Below, in pieces: positions 18,654-27,886 of a stretch of 51,960 nucleotides of DNA. This DNA is from Pseudoalteromonas atlantica (GTDB lineage Bacteria; Pseudomonadota; Gammaproteobacteria; Enterobacterales; Alteromonadaceae). Location of the stretch: NCBI GenBank assembly GCA_007988745.1, contig BJUT01000028.1, positions 1 through 51,960 of the forward strand, written 5' to 3'. Position numbers and translations under genes: made by a program. The notes under the pieces were generated by a model. The model ran no database searches and was not told where the DNA came from. It worked only from the letters and a program-made list of their open reading frames with translations. Numbering within the stretch: the stretch's first letter is position 1; each line of letters begins with the position of its first letter.

Positions 18654-19625
18654 TTATGGTAATTCATGGCCTTTGGCGCTTACATACAATGCATACCAAT
18701 GTTCGCGACTTAACGTAACATTTAGCGCACCGCATGACGCTGCAATACGCTCAACGTTCGTTGTGCCAATAATTGGCTGTATTAATGCAGGGTGGCGTAA
18801 TAACCAAGCTAAAACAATCGCCTCAGGCGTTGTATCGTAAAGTGCAGCAAGCTTATTTACGAGTATGCTGGTATTTATGTCGGCTTGCGATGCATTTGTT
18901 AAATCGCCCCCTGTGTATAGCCCTTGGCATAAACTTCCCCAGCTTTGTATTTGAATATCAAAGTGGCGGCAATACTCTACACTGCCCGGTGTAAAGTTAA
19001 GATCTTTTCCATCTGCATTACCTGCATAAACGCCTTCATCAACAAATTGGTGTTTTTGTAAACTTGCTTCAATTTGATTAGCAACAATAGGCATATCTAG
19101 GGCATGTTGTAAAAAGTTCATTTGGTGCTGCTGCATGTTTGATACGGCAAAATTACGTACTTTGCCGCTTTCTTGAAGGCAGCTAAATACTTGTGCAATT
19201 TCTTCTACTTCCATTAGCGGATCAGGACGATGAAGCATAAGCACATCAAGGTAATCGGTGTTTAAACGTTTAAGTGAACCTTCAACTGACTCTTCAATCC
19301 ACTTGGCCGAAAAGTCGTAACGCTTGGGGCCTTTATCATCTTCAAAGCGTATACCGCATTTAGATTGAATATACATGTGCTCGCGCAGCTCTGGTCGCTC
19401 AGCTAGTGCTTGGCCAAATACCTGCTCGGCTTTGCCAAAGGTATAAATATCGGCGTGATCAAAAAAGTTAATGCCGCCAGCTATGGCTGCATCAATACAC
19501 TCGTGAGTTTGCTTTAAGTGAGCCTTAGTAATGGCGTCTTTATTCCAACCGCCGCCTAGGCCCATACAGCCAAAAACGAGTCTACTAACATGAGGTAAAT
19601 ATTTTGCCAAAGGGGTGTGAAGCAT
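18654..19625 (-). CDS. aldo/keto reductase, YdhF-like
   Basis: NADPH-dependent oxidoreductase of the aldo/keto reductase superfamily, 323 residues, of the YdhF type. The catalytic tetrad is visible as Asp56 and Tyr61 (in FFDHADIYTFG), Lys89 (QSKCGI) and His132 (LMLHRPDP). The C-terminal cofactor region PIIGTTNVERI is typical. Physiological substrate unknown. Its transcript probably includes the 58-residue membrane protein downstream. Confidence 0.88.
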   Translation of the reverse strand: MLHTPLAKYLPHVSRLVFGCMGLGGGWNKDAITKAHLKQTHECIDAAIAGGINFFDHADIYTFGKAEQVFGQALAERPELREHMYIQSKCGIRFEDDKGPKRYDFSAKWIEESVEGSLKRLNTDYLDVLMLHRPDPLMEVEEIAQVFSCLQESGKVRNFAVSNMQQHQMNFLQHALDMPIVANQIEASLQKHQFVDEGVYAGNADGKDLNFTPGSVEYCRHFDIQIQSWGSLCQGLYTGGDLTNASQADINTSILVNKLAALYDTTPEAIVLAWLLRHPALIQPIIGTTNVERIAASCGALNVTLSREHWYALYVSAKGHELP

Positions 19626-19713
19626 GATGACTATCCTTATTAGTGTGCATAGCCCTCACTGTAAACAAAAATACGTCTGCAAACAAACTTTAATACGTGC
19701 AGTTTTATAGGCA

Positions 19714-19738
19714 TAAAAAAAGCGCAGTAAACTGCGCT
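19714..19738 (-). terminator. intrinsic terminator of oadGAB
   Basis: AGCGCAGT (19721-19728) and ACTGCGCT (19731-19738) form an eight-base stem; on the minus strand it is followed by seven T residues (19714-19720 as A). Confidence 0.85.
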
Positions 19739-19763
19739 AATCGGTTGGATTAAATCCTAAATA

Positions 19764-20894
19764 CTAGCCAACAAGCGCCAGTAATATACCTGCGGCTACG
19801 GCACTTCCTAGTACTCCAGCTACGTTTGGCCCCATAGCATGCATAAGTAAAAAGTTATGTGGGTTATTCTCAAGCCCAACTTTATTAACTACACGCGCCG
19901 CCATCGGTACTGCCGATACACCCGCAGCACCAATTAAAGGGTTAATAGGTGTTTTAGAAAGCTTGTTAAGGCCTTTTGCCATAAACACACCCGACGCTGT
20001 ACCAATAGCAAATGCCAACGCACCGAGCACCAAAATACCAATAGTTTCTACAGTTAAAAACTGATCGGCCGCTAGTTTAGAGCCCACTGCCAAACCTAAA
20101 AATATCGTGGTTATATTAATAATTTCGTTTTGGGCACTGTTACTAAGCCTATCTACAACACCAGACTCACGCATTAAATTACCTAAACAGAACATACCTA
20201 CTAAGGGAATAGCCGCTGGTAAAAACATAGCGGTTAAGCTCAGTACCATTAAAGGAAATACTATTTTCTCTTTTTTAGATACTTTGCGCAGCTCTGGCAT
20301 TTTAATAGCACGCTCATCAGGTGTAGTTAATGCGCGCATAATAGGCGGCTGAATAATTGGCACTAACGCCATGTAAGAATAAGCAGCAACCGCAATGGCA
20401 CCTAGTAAATCAGGGGCAAGCTTTGATGCTAAAAATATAGCTGTAGGGCCATCGGCACCACCAATAATGGCAATGGCTGAGGCATCTTGTAAGCTAAATT
20501 CAAAGCCAGGTACATAGTTTAATAAAATTGCCCCAAACAAGGTGGCAAAAATACCAAACTGCGCGGCTGCACCCAGTAATAACATACGCGGGTTGGCAAT
20601 AAGCGCACTAAAATCGGTTAGCGCCCCTACTCCCATAAAAATTAATAAAGGGAAGATCCCCGTATCAATACCTACGTAGTACACGTAATAAAGCAAACCA
20701 CCTGGGTCAGAAAGCCCAGCAACCGGAATATTAGTCAGTATTGCGCCAAAGCCAATCGGCAGCAGTAATAGGGGTTCAAAGTTTTTAGCAATGGCTAAAA
20801 ACAACAACAAACACCCTACCGCAATCATTATTAAGCCAGGAAACGTAAAGTTAGCAATGCCGGTAGCATGCCAAAGGTTTAAAAGACCTTCCAT
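19764..20894 (-). CDS. oadB: Na+-pumping oxaloacetate decarboxylase beta subunit
   Basis: Integral membrane subunit that couples decarboxylation of carboxybiotin to outward Na+ transport. The 376-residue protein has about nine to eleven hydrophobic helices and the diagnostic [12 protein letters not shown] motif, with Asp148 equivalent to the Na+/proton-site aspartate of the family, and a conserved [18 protein letters not shown] segment near the C terminus. It is shorter than Klebsiella OadB (433) but within family range. Last gene of oadG-oadA-oadB, 11 bases after oadA, with a TAGGAG ribosome binding site. Confidence 0.95.
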   Translation of the reverse strand: MEGLLNLWHATGIANFTFPGLIMIAVGCLLLFLAIAKNFEPLLLLPIGFGAILTNIPVAGLSDPGGLLYYVYYVGIDTGIFPLLIFMGVGALTDFSALIANPRMLLLGAAAQFGIFATLFGAILLNYVPGFEFSLQDASAIAIIGGADGPTAIFLASKLAPDLLGAIAVAAYSYMALVPIIQPPIMRALTTPDERAIKMPELRKVSKKEKIVFPLMVLSLTAMFLPAAIPLVGMFCLGNLMRESGVVDRLSNSAQNEIINITTIFLGLAVGSKLAADQFLTVETIGILVLGALAFAIGTASGVFMAKGLNKLSKTPINPLIGAAGVSAVPMAARVVNKVGLENNPHNFLLMHAMGPNVAGVLGSAVAAGILLALVG

Positions 20895-20905
20895 TAAAGC
20901 TACTC

Positions 20906-22684
20906 CTACGCCATCGCTATAATTGCATCGCCCGTTGTCACAGCATCACCTTCAGACACTAAGACCTCAGCCACAGTACCTGAGTGCATTGCACGAACCT
21001 CGGTTTCCATTTTCATCGCTTCCATAATAACAACCACATCGCCTTCGTTTACGGCTTGGCCTGCTTTTACTTTTACTTTAAAAATATTACCCGCCAGTGG
21101 CGCATTCAGTGTTTCACCTGATGCAACCGATGCTGATTGTGGTAAGTGCTCTGAATCTTTTAGCGTTACCTCTTTAAGCTCGCCACCTTGCGCAACCACT
21201 ACATCGTAAACTTTACCGTCAACTTTAACGCTGTATTGCTCAGCGCTAACACCTTTGTTATTTGCAGGTTTTGCTGCAGGCTTAGCGTTTGCATCATCAG
21301 CACTTGGCACTGCTTCAAAGGCATCTGGGTTGTTGCGATTTTTAATAAATTTAAGGCCAACCTGTGGGAATAATGCATAGGTAAGCACATCATCTATTTG
21401 CTCATCAGCAAGTGTTAAACCTTGTTCTTGCGCTTCTTTTTGCAGCTCTGCTTCAAGCGATGCAAGCTCTGGGGCTATATTATCTGCAGGGCGACACGTA
21501 ATAACCTCGCTGCCATCAAGCACTCGCTCTTGCAGCTCTTTGTTCATAGGTGCAGGTGTTAAACCATACTCGCCTTTTAAAACACCGGCGGTTTCTTTGG
21601 TAATTGTTTTATAACGCTCACCCGTAAGCACATTTAGTACTGCTTGTGTGCCTACAATTTGCGATGTTGGAGTAACTAGCGGAATAAAACCTAAATCTTC
21701 ACGCACGCGTGGGATCTCAAGTAATACTTCATTTAGCTTATCTGCTGCGCCTTGCTCTTTCAGTTGGTTTTCCATGTTGGTTAACATGCCACCAGGTACT
21801 TGCGCGAGTAAAATACGGCCATCAACACCTTTAAGGCTCCCCTCAAAGGCAGCGTACTTTTTACGTACATCTCTAAAGTAAGCCGCTATTTCTTCTAGCT
21901 GGTTTAAATCTAATTCGGTATCGCGGGGCGTTCCTTCAACAATCGCTACAATGGTTTCTGTAGCTGAATGACCGTAAGTCATACTCATTGAAGAAATAGC
22001 GGTATCAAGCATATCAATGCCTGCATCAATGGCTTTTTGATATGTAGCAGTACTTAAACCTGTGGTTGCATGGCACTGCATAGCAATAGGGATAGAAACG
22101 GTTTCTTTTAGCCCTTTAATAAGTTGCTCTGCATCATATGGTTTTAATAAGCCTGCCATATCTTTAATACAAATAGAGTGACAACCTAAATCCTCTAGCT
22201 GTTTTGCAAGGGTTAACCACATATCAAGGGTATGCACTGGGCTTACAGTATAAGAAATAGTGCCTTGCGCGTGTGCTCCTACTTTTACAGCCGCTTTAAT
22301 TGCCGTTTCTAAGTTACGTACATCGTTCATGGCGTCAAAAATACGAAATACATCTACACCATTTTTGTGGGCACGCTCTACAAACTTTTCTACCACGTCA
22401 TCGGCATAGTGGCGGTAACCCAATAAATTTTGCCCGCGCAATAGCATTTGCTGTTTAGTATTCGGCATTGCTTTTTTAAGGGCACGAATACGCTCCCACG
22501 GGTCTTCACCTAAATAACGAATACACGAGTCAAACGTAGCGCCGCCCCATGACTCAATAGACCAATAACCGGCATCATCAAGTTTGCTAGCAATAGGGAG
22601 CATGTCATCTAAGCGCATACGGGTTGCAAGTAAAGACTGATGAGCATCGCGTAAAACAAGTTCTGTTAATTTTAATTTAGCCAT
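20906..22684 (-). CDS. oadA: oxaloacetate decarboxylase alpha subunit
   Basis: Carboxyltransferase/biotin subunit that moves CO2 from oxaloacetate to biotin, giving pyruvate. In 592 residues: carboxyltransferase domain with [13 protein letters not shown] (Asp13), Lys174 in CIKDMAG (expected carbamylated), and CHATTGLS with His205; a PYC_OADA domain; an Ala/Pro/Lys-rich linker (about 470-490); and a C-terminal biotinyl domain with EAMKMETEV, Lys558, 34 residues from the end. The usual HxH metal pair reads Gln203-Cys-His205, so one expected metal ligand is Gln. Second gene of the operon. Confidence 0.95.
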   Translation of the reverse strand: MAKLKLTELVLRDAHQSLLATRMRLDDMLPIASKLDDAGYWSIESWGGATFDSCIRYLGEDPWERIRALKKAMPNTKQQMLLRGQNLLGYRHYADDVVEKFVERAHKNGVDVFRIFDAMNDVRNLETAIKAAVKVGAHAQGTISYTVSPVHTLDMWLTLAKQLEDLGCHSICIKDMAGLLKPYDAEQLIKGLKETVSIPIAMQCHATTGLSTATYQKAIDAGIDMLDTAISSMSMTYGHSATETIVAIVEGTPRDTELDLNQLEEIAAYFRDVRKKYAAFEGSLKGVDGRILLAQVPGGMLTNMENQLKEQGAADKLNEVLLEIPRVREDLGFIPLVTPTSQIVGTQAVLNVLTGERYKTITKETAGVLKGEYGLTPAPMNKELQERVLDGSEVITCRPADNIAPELASLEAELQKEAQEQGLTLADEQIDDVLTYALFPQVGLKFIKNRNNPDAFEAVPSADDANAKPAAKPANNKGVSAEQYSVKVDGKVYDVVVAQGGELKEVTLKDSEHLPQSASVASGETLNAPLAGNIFKVKVKAGQAVNEGDVVVIMEAMKMETEVRAMHSGTVAEVLVSEGDAVTTGDAIIAMA

Positions 22685-22693
22685 GTGTGCCTC

Positions 22694-22939
22694 TTATTTA
22701 TTATTTGATTTGTACTGAGCAATGGCAGCACTAATAGCAGCGATGTGCTCGCTTGGCACACCTTGAGATTTTAAAGATGGTGATTTAACCGGTATTGCAA
22801 CTTCAGCCTCGTCAAAACGAGCAACCAAGTTAGACATGAGTGACACAGCACCAATCAATATTGAAAGAAATACAAACACGCCCACCATGCCCGTCAGCAT
22901 CAAGCTACCTGCGGTTGTGAGTACAGCTCCTATATCCAT
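22694..22939 (-). CDS. oadG: oxaloacetate decarboxylase gamma subunit
   Basis: An 81-residue single-pass membrane protein that holds the alpha and beta subunits together. One hydrophobic helix (about 10-36) is followed by a short polar tail. Identity rests on size, topology and its place directly upstream of oadA (9-base gap); gamma subunits are poorly conserved. A strong GGGGGAG ribosome binding site precedes the ATG. Confidence 0.85.
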   Translation of the reverse strand: MDIGAVLTTAGSLMLTGMVGVFVFLSILIGAVSLMSNLVARFDEAEVAIPVKSPSLKSQGVPSEHIAAISAAIAQYKSNNK

Positions 22940-23002
22940 TTTTCTCCCCCTGCACTATATAGCGATATAAAAAACCGCTTTATTTAAATAATTATTCACC
23001 GA

Positions 23003-23030
23003 ATGATAACAAAACTTTTAACTTTGTCCA
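23003..23030 (-). promoter_or_regulatory. candidate oadGAB promoter
   Basis: On the minus strand TGGACA (23030-23025), a 16-base spacer and TATCAT (23008-23003) give five of six matches in both boxes, 64 bases upstream of oadG. A PdhR-like palindrome lies immediately upstream. Confidence 0.6.
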
Positions 23031-23039
23031 CCACCTGTC

Positions 23040-23056
23040 AATTGGTAAAACCAATT
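23040..23056. promoter_or_regulatory. PdhR-like operator 1
   Basis: A perfect palindrome AATTGGT-AAA-ACCAATT. The pyruvate-sensing GntR-family regulator PdhR of Escherichia coli binds ATTGGT-N3-ACCAAT. It sits 10 bases upstream of the -35 of the candidate oad promoter. The factor itself is not in this window. Confidence 0.65.
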
Positions 23057-23242
23057 AAAATTAAAATAACATACAGCCACAATAGTTAACATAGCTAATA
23101 CAGGGTTAAACTAGCTTAGATATAGATGATAAAAATAACCGTTATAGGCAAAGGTTATATGGTTAAACCCAAAAAAACTTAAAAACTATAAAAAATAGTA
23201 AGTTAAACGGCAGGTAAAAAATCAGTTTGGGCTAAAATGTAA

Positions 23243-23257
23243 ATTGGTCTTACCAAG
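23243..23257. promoter_or_regulatory. PdhR-like operator 2
   Basis: ATTGGT-CTT-ACCAAG, one base off the same palindrome, about 300 bases upstream of oadG and 170 bases upstream of the sigma-54-type promoter at 23412. Confidence 0.55.
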
Positions 23258-23411
23258 ACTAGTAAAGCAGCGCACAAAAAATATTTATTTTTTTACTCTC
23301 TTTACAATAGTGTGAATAAGTTACATCGTTAAACGTAAAACTTACCAATCCTAAGTTTACAATCTTCGCTCAAAAAACCATAACATATTGAAAATTAATA
23401 AAATTAAACTC

Positions 23412-23427
23412 TGGCACGCAACTGGCA
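23412..23427 (+). promoter_or_regulatory. sigma-54 (RpoN) type promoter
   Basis: TGGCACGCAACTGGCA fits the RpoN consensus TGGCACG-N4-TTGCW with one mismatch in the -12 element. The invariant GG and GC dinucleotides are spaced exactly right (10 bases between). The predicted start is near 23439, 29 bases before the DUF1328 start codon. Confidence 0.7.
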
Positions 23428-23467
23428 TTATTACTTTCGAACGAATTTGATAACCAAGGAGAAAACA

Positions 23468-23641
23468 ATGTTACGCTGGACAATTACATTTTTAGTTATT
23501 GCTTTAATCGCTGCAGTGTTAGGTTTTGGTGGTATCGCAGGTGCCGCAGCTGGTATAGCAAAAATTATATTCTTTATCTTTTTAGTACTTTTAGTGATTT
23601 CTTTAGTTTCAGGTGCGCTGCGCGGTAAATCGCCCAGGTAG
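23468..23641 (+). CDS. DUF1328 (YtjA-like) small membrane protein
   Basis: A 57-residue, very hydrophobic protein starting [20 protein letters not shown] with the Gly/Ala-rich [12 protein letters not shown] motif typical of DUF1328. Two membrane helices (about 4-28 and 31-50) and a basic tail. The ATG at 23468 is favoured over an in-frame ATG at 23447 by an AAGGAG box eight bases upstream and by family length. It is preceded by a sigma-54-type promoter and followed 52 bases later by a small lipoprotein gene. The family's function is unknown; many members are annotated as stress-related. Confidence 0.85.
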   Translation: MLRWTITFLVIALIAAVLGFGGIAGAAAGIAKIIFFIFLVLLVISLVSGALRGKSPR

Positions 23642-23693
23642 CTACTAACATATTTAAAACACTAAACAATCAACATATACAAGGAATTACATT

Positions 23694-23885
23694 ATGAACT
23701 CAACAACTTTAAAAGCAGCACTAATCGCCGTATTTGCAGGTTTCTTTATGATGGGTTGTGAAGACAACCACGCAGAAGAAGCAGGTGAGCGTATTGATGA
23801 AGCAGTAACTGACGTGCAAAACTCTGTTGAAGATGCATGTGAAAATGTAAAAGAAGGCGTTAACGCAGAAGAAACTAACTGTTAA
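23694..23885 (+). CDS. small acidic lipoprotein
   Basis: A 63-residue precursor with a signal peptide and lipobox FMMGC (Cys22). The mature part is about 41 residues, highly acidic and probably one amphipathic helix (ERIDEAVTDVQNSVEDACEN) with two further cysteines (Cys49 and the C-terminal Cys63). AAGGA lies before the ATG. It sits between the DUF1328 gene and a terminator and is likely in the same sigma-54 transcript. Function unknown; membrane association in the envelope is inferred. Confidence 0.82.
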   Translation: MNSTTLKAALIAVFAGFFMMGCEDNHAEEAGERIDEAVTDVQNSVEDACENVKEGVNAEETNC

Positions 23886-23900
23886 TCTGTTTGGTAACGT

Positions 23901-23930
23901 AAAAAACGGCTTTTAATAAGCCGTTTTTTT
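23901..23930 (+). terminator. intrinsic terminator
   Basis: AAAACGGCTT (23903-23912) pairs with AAGCCGTTTT (23918-23927) around TTAAT, with a T tract. It ends the DUF1328-lipoprotein transcript. Confidence 0.9.
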
Positions 23931-24041
23931 GTGCGCTAATAAAAAGCGGCTTCTAACTCTTATAATGCATAGCCTACATTAACGGGTGTGATTTTTACGC
24001 TAGCTTGTTAAAATAGCGAAAACTATTACTTATTAGCAATT

Positions 24042-24518
24042 ATGGCACTGACCACCACTTACACACTCGATAAACCCTACTACTACGAATGCTTTGACGA
24101 GTCCCACTCTTATAGTAAAGCAGCCAAGCCAAAGTATTTTTTGCTGGCATTACTGGTGTGCTTAGGTTTAATTAGTATTTACGCTATGGACGATCATTAC
24201 CTAGGTACATTTTTAATAATGCTAGGTGTATTAGAATGCGTTGCCTTTTATTACCGCAGGCCTTGGTGGGTTACGCGCCAAATGTTTAGTCGTGCTTCGG
24301 GCTCAACGGTTACTCTTTCGTTTACCGATGACGCTATTAGCACCGAAAACCACTATAAAAGCCATACATTTAAGTGGGCAGAAATAACCCATATTATTAA
24401 AACTAACCACGGCTACTTAGTGCACCATAATAAAGGTATGCAATATATTTCTAGCAGTGTATTAACCGATGAAATGCGCGATTTTATAAACAAAAAGTTA
24501 GCAGTAAAAAGCCATTAA
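24042..24518 (+). CDS. YcxB-like membrane protein
   Basis: A 158-residue protein with two helices (about 31-48 and 53-70) followed by a soluble domain in which STVTLSFTDDAIST, FKWAEITHIIKTNHGYLVHH and the final MRDFINKKL match the YcxB-like family. Function unknown. Single gene, convergent with the metal efflux operon; no terminator was recognised between them in the 213-base gap. Confidence 0.72.
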   Translation: MALTTTYTLDKPYYYECFDESHSYSKAAKPKYFLLALLVCLGLISIYAMDDHYLGTFLIMLGVLECVAFYYRRPWWVTRQMFSRASGSTVTLSFTDDAISTENHYKSHTFKWAEITHIIKTNHGYLVHHNKGMQYISSSVLTDEMRDFINKKLAVKSH

Positions 24519-24731
24519 AATAGCTTTATACTGCTACACGACATATCTTGTTAGCTCTGTTTCACTCAAGGCCTAATATTTTAGGAAATCAGCCGAAAAA
24601 TGATGGTTTTGCATACCTATAGTACCTTTAACTCTATTCCTCTGCTCACAGTAAAGTAAAAAATGAGTGCTTATTTTAGTTAAGATATTTAACCAGATAG
24701 ATAATTTATATTAAAAAAATTGCAGACTATA

Positions 24732-27700
24732 CTAAATAAGCTCAGCCTTTTTATGCCTAATAAACTTTGCATGCACTAATTTATAAAGCGCAGGCAATAT
24801 TAATAGCGTCAGTAGAGTTGATGAAATAATTCCGCCAACCACAACCGTTGCCAGCGGCCTTTGTAGCTCAGCGCCGGTGCCTGTATTTAGCGCCATAGGA
24901 ATAAACCCTAAACTCGCCACTAAAGCCGTCATAAGTACTGGTCGCAGGCGCGAAAGCGCACCGGTTTGTATTGCATCTATCAAACTAAGCCCATCGGCTC
25001 TTAACTGCTTAATAAACGACAGCATAACCACGCCATTTAATACCGCTACACCACTTAGCGCGATAAACCCCACACCTGCCGATATTGATAACGGCATATC
25101 GCGTAGCAGTAACGCAAGCACACCACCACTAAGGGCAAGTGGTACGCCGCTAAATATAATTAACGAATCACGCAGTGAATTAAACGCGCTATAAAGCAGG
25201 CCAAATATAAGTAATAAAGTAACCGGTACCACCAGCGATAGCCGCTTACTTGCCGATTCTAGTTGTTCAAACGTGCCGCCGTATTCAATCCAATAACCAC
25301 TAGGTAAATTAAGCTGCGCATTTAAAGCAGTTTGTGCATCGCTTACAAAGCTTGCTAAATCGCGCCCTTCTACATTTGCAGTTACTACAACATTACGCTT
25401 ACCGCTTTCACGGTTTATTTGATTAGGCCCTTTATTAATACTAATATTTGCAACTTCGCCCAGCGGTACAAATGCAAGGTCGGGATTAGCACTTTTTGGC
25501 ACAGCAACAGGTAAACGTGCAAGCTGTGTTATATCGCTAGACCAACGCTCATCTAAACGCACTAATAACGAAAAACGTTTGTCGCCTACATAAATTAGCC
25601 CAGTTTTTACACCACCTATAGCAGCGCTTACACTTTGCTGTATGTCAGTTACTGTTAAACCTAACAGCGCCATGTGGTCGCGAAGCGGCGTAACCGAAAG
25701 CGTAGGCAGGCCTTCCATTTGCTCAAGGCGTACATCGGTTGCGCCAGTAATGCTTTGCACCAAGGCTGTGGCTTTTTCGCCATACTGTTTTAATGTTGAT
25801 AAATCATCGCCGTAAATACGCACTGCCACATCGGCGCGCACGCCAGCTATTAACTCGTTAAAGCGCATTTCTATTGGTTGGGTAAACTCATAGTTGTTAC
25901 CTGGTACTTCATTTACCAAATGGCGAATTTGCTTAACCAGTTCTTCTTTAGGTAAAGCAGGATTTGGCCATTGCTCACGCGGTTTTAACATTAAAAAGGT
26001 GTCGGCAACGTTAGGTGGCATCGGATCGTTTGCTACATCGGGCGTACCAATTTTTGAAAATACTTTTGCCACCTCCGGCTTAGCTAAAATGGCTTGCTCT
26101 AGCTCTTTTTGCATTTTTACCGATTGCCCAATACCGGTACCGGTAATACGCAGTGCATGCATGGCTATATCGCCTTCATCTAGTTGCGGTAAAAACTCAG
26201 CGCCCATATTTTTAACTTTAAAGCCAAGTGCAATCACTAAAACACCCGCAATACATACCATCACCCACGGTAGTTTTAGCGATAAGCCAAGTAGCGGTTT
26301 ATAACCTTTTTTAATACCGCGCATAACTGCATTTTCGCTTTCACTCACTTTACCGCGTACAAATACCGCAATAGCGGCAGGTACAAAGGTAACGGCAAAA
26401 ATAAGTGCGCCAACTAGTGCAGCTACAACGGTAAATGCCATTGGCTGAAACATTTTGCCCTCAACCCCGCTCAGTGCAAATAACGGTAAATACACCAGCA
26501 TAATAATTAAAATGCCAAATACTGCTGGGCTGAACACTTCTTTAGTGGCGGCGGTTACCACATTTAAACGCTCGTTTAGTGTAAGTAGCCTGCCATGCTT
26601 ATGTTGCGCAAGGCCAAGTTGCCTTAAACAGTTTTCAACCACAATTACAGCGCCATCAACAATTAAACCAAAGTCGATTGCGCCTAAGCTCATTAAGTTA
26701 CCCGACACTCTATTACCTACCATACCGGTAATGGCAAATAACATACTAAGCGGAATAACCATGGCCGTAATAAGCGCACCGGTTACATTACCTAATAACA
26801 GCAGTAAAATAACAATAACTAGCACAGCCCCTTCGAACAGGTTCGTTTTTACAGTGTCTATGGTTTTATCAACTAGGGTTGTTCTGTCGTATACAGGCTC
26901 AACCACTACACCTGCTGGTAGGCTAAGTTGTACATCTTTAAGTTTTTCAGCCATGGCTTTTGCCACTACGCGGCTGTTTTCACCAATGAGCATCATGGCG
27001 GTGCCAAGCACGGTTTCTTTACCATTATAAGTAGCGGCGCCGGTTCTGAGCTCTTTGCCTAAACGCACGTTCGCCACATCTTTTATGCGAACGGGTGCAT
27101 CATCGCGCTTAGCAACCACGGTATTGGCTATATCATCAATGGTTTTTAATTGCCCTGGTGAGCGCACTAAATATTGCCCGTCAAAACGCTCTATAAACCC
27201 TGCACCTTGGTTACTGTTATTTAATTTAAGTGCTGTAATAACATCACTTAGTGTGAGCTTATAAGCGAGTAGCTTTTCAGGCATGGGCGCTACTTGGTAC
27301 TGGCGCTCAAAACCCCCTTGGCTGTTTATTTCGGTAACGCCTTTTACTTTTAATAGCTGCGGGCGAATAACCCAATCTTGCAGGGTACGTAAATCTTCTG
27401 CATTAAATGGCGTACCATCGTCTTTTAATGCTCCGTTATTTGCATGCACAGAATAAGTAAAAATCTCCCCTAACCCACTGGCAATTGGCCCTAAGTTTGG
27501 CTCAATATTGGCAGGTAAATCTGATCTAATACTTTGTATGCGCTCTGATATTTGCTGGCGCGCCCAATAAATATCGGTCCCTTCATTAAAAATAACGGTT
27601 ACTTGCGAGAGCCCATAACGCGAAATTGAGCGGGTGTAATCAAGCTTAGGAATACCCGCCATTGCAGTTTCAATCAAATATGTAATGCGCTGCTCGGCTT

Positions 27701-27878
27701 CAAGCGGGGTAAAGCCCGGCGCTTTGGTATTTATTTGCACTTGTACATTAGTTATATCGGGTACCGCATCAACGGCTAAATTTTGTGTGTTGTATACGCC
27801 AAACCCAGCAAATAAAAGTGTGAGTGCAAGCACCATCATGCGGCGCTTAACCGCAAACGAAACTATCCAGTTAATCAT
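24732..27878 (-). CDS. czcA: CzcA-type heavy-metal RND efflux pump
   Basis: Inner-membrane proton/cation antiporter of an envelope-spanning efflux complex; 1048 residues with the 12-helix RND layout and two large periplasmic loops. In the fourth helix the sequence DFGLIVDGAVIVVEN carries the DFG...DGA..VEN signature associated with divalent-cation (Zn/Co/Cd) HME pumps, unlike the CusA Cu/Ag signature. FLPQLDEGDIA is also a family marker. Exact metal is not decided by sequence. It starts eight bases after czcB with AGGAGG before the ATG, the last gene of the operon. Confidence 0.93.
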   Translation of the reverse strand: MINWIVSFAVKRRMMVLALTLLFAGFGVYNTQNLAVDAVPDITNVQVQINTKAPGFTPLEAEQRITYLIETAMAGIPKLDYTRSISRYGLSQVTVIFNEGTDIYWARQQISERIQSIRSDLPANIEPNLGPIASGLGEIFTYSVHANNGALKDDGTPFNAEDLRTLQDWVIRPQLLKVKGVTEINSQGGFERQYQVAPMPEKLLAYKLTLSDVITALKLNNSNQGAGFIERFDGQYLVRSPGQLKTIDDIANTVVAKRDDAPVRIKDVANVRLGKELRTGAATYNGKETVLGTAMMLIGENSRVVAKAMAEKLKDVQLSLPAGVVVEPVYDRTTLVDKTIDTVKTNLFEGAVLVIVILLLLLGNVTGALITAMVIPLSMLFAITGMVGNRVSGNLMSLGAIDFGLIVDGAVIVVENCLRQLGLAQHKHGRLLTLNERLNVVTAATKEVFSPAVFGILIIMLVYLPLFALSGVEGKMFQPMAFTVVAALVGALIFAVTFVPAAIAVFVRGKVSESENAVMRGIKKGYKPLLGLSLKLPWVMVCIAGVLVIALGFKVKNMGAEFLPQLDEGDIAMHALRITGTGIGQSVKMQKELEQAILAKPEVAKVFSKIGTPDVANDPMPPNVADTFLMLKPREQWPNPALPKEELVKQIRHLVNEVPGNNYEFTQPIEMRFNELIAGVRADVAVRIYGDDLSTLKQYGEKATALVQSITGATDVRLEQMEGLPTLSVTPLRDHMALLGLTVTDIQQSVSAAIGGVKTGLIYVGDKRFSLLVRLDERWSSDITQLARLPVAVPKSANPDLAFVPLGEVANISINKGPNQINRESGKRNVVVTANVEGRDLASFVSDAQTALNAQLNLPSGYWIEYGGTFEQLESASKRLSLVVPVTLLLIFGLLYSAFNSLRDSLIIFSGVPLALSGGVLALLLRDMPLSISAGVGFIALSGVAVLNGVVMLSFIKQLRADGLSLIDAIQTGALSRLRPVLMTALVASLGFIPMALNTGTGAELQRPLATVVVGGIISSTLLTLLILPALYKLVHAKFIRHKKAELI

Positions 27879-27886
27879 GTTGCCTC

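Larger units (their letters stand above)
22940..23411. other. intergenic region oadG / DUF1328 gene
   Basis: No coding sequence is seen. The region holds the oad promoter, the two PdhR-like boxes and, at 23335-23360, a near-inverted repeat GTAAAACTTA / TAAGTTTAC about 50 to 75 bases upstream of the sigma-54-type promoter, a possible activator site. The rest is AT-rich without visible structure. Confidence 0.5.

Noticed and set aside
26455..27030. 191-codon plus-strand reading frame inside czcA
   Set aside because: It is antisense to a well-conserved pump gene, has low-complexity Ser/Thr/Ala composition and no ribosome binding site; a shadow frame.
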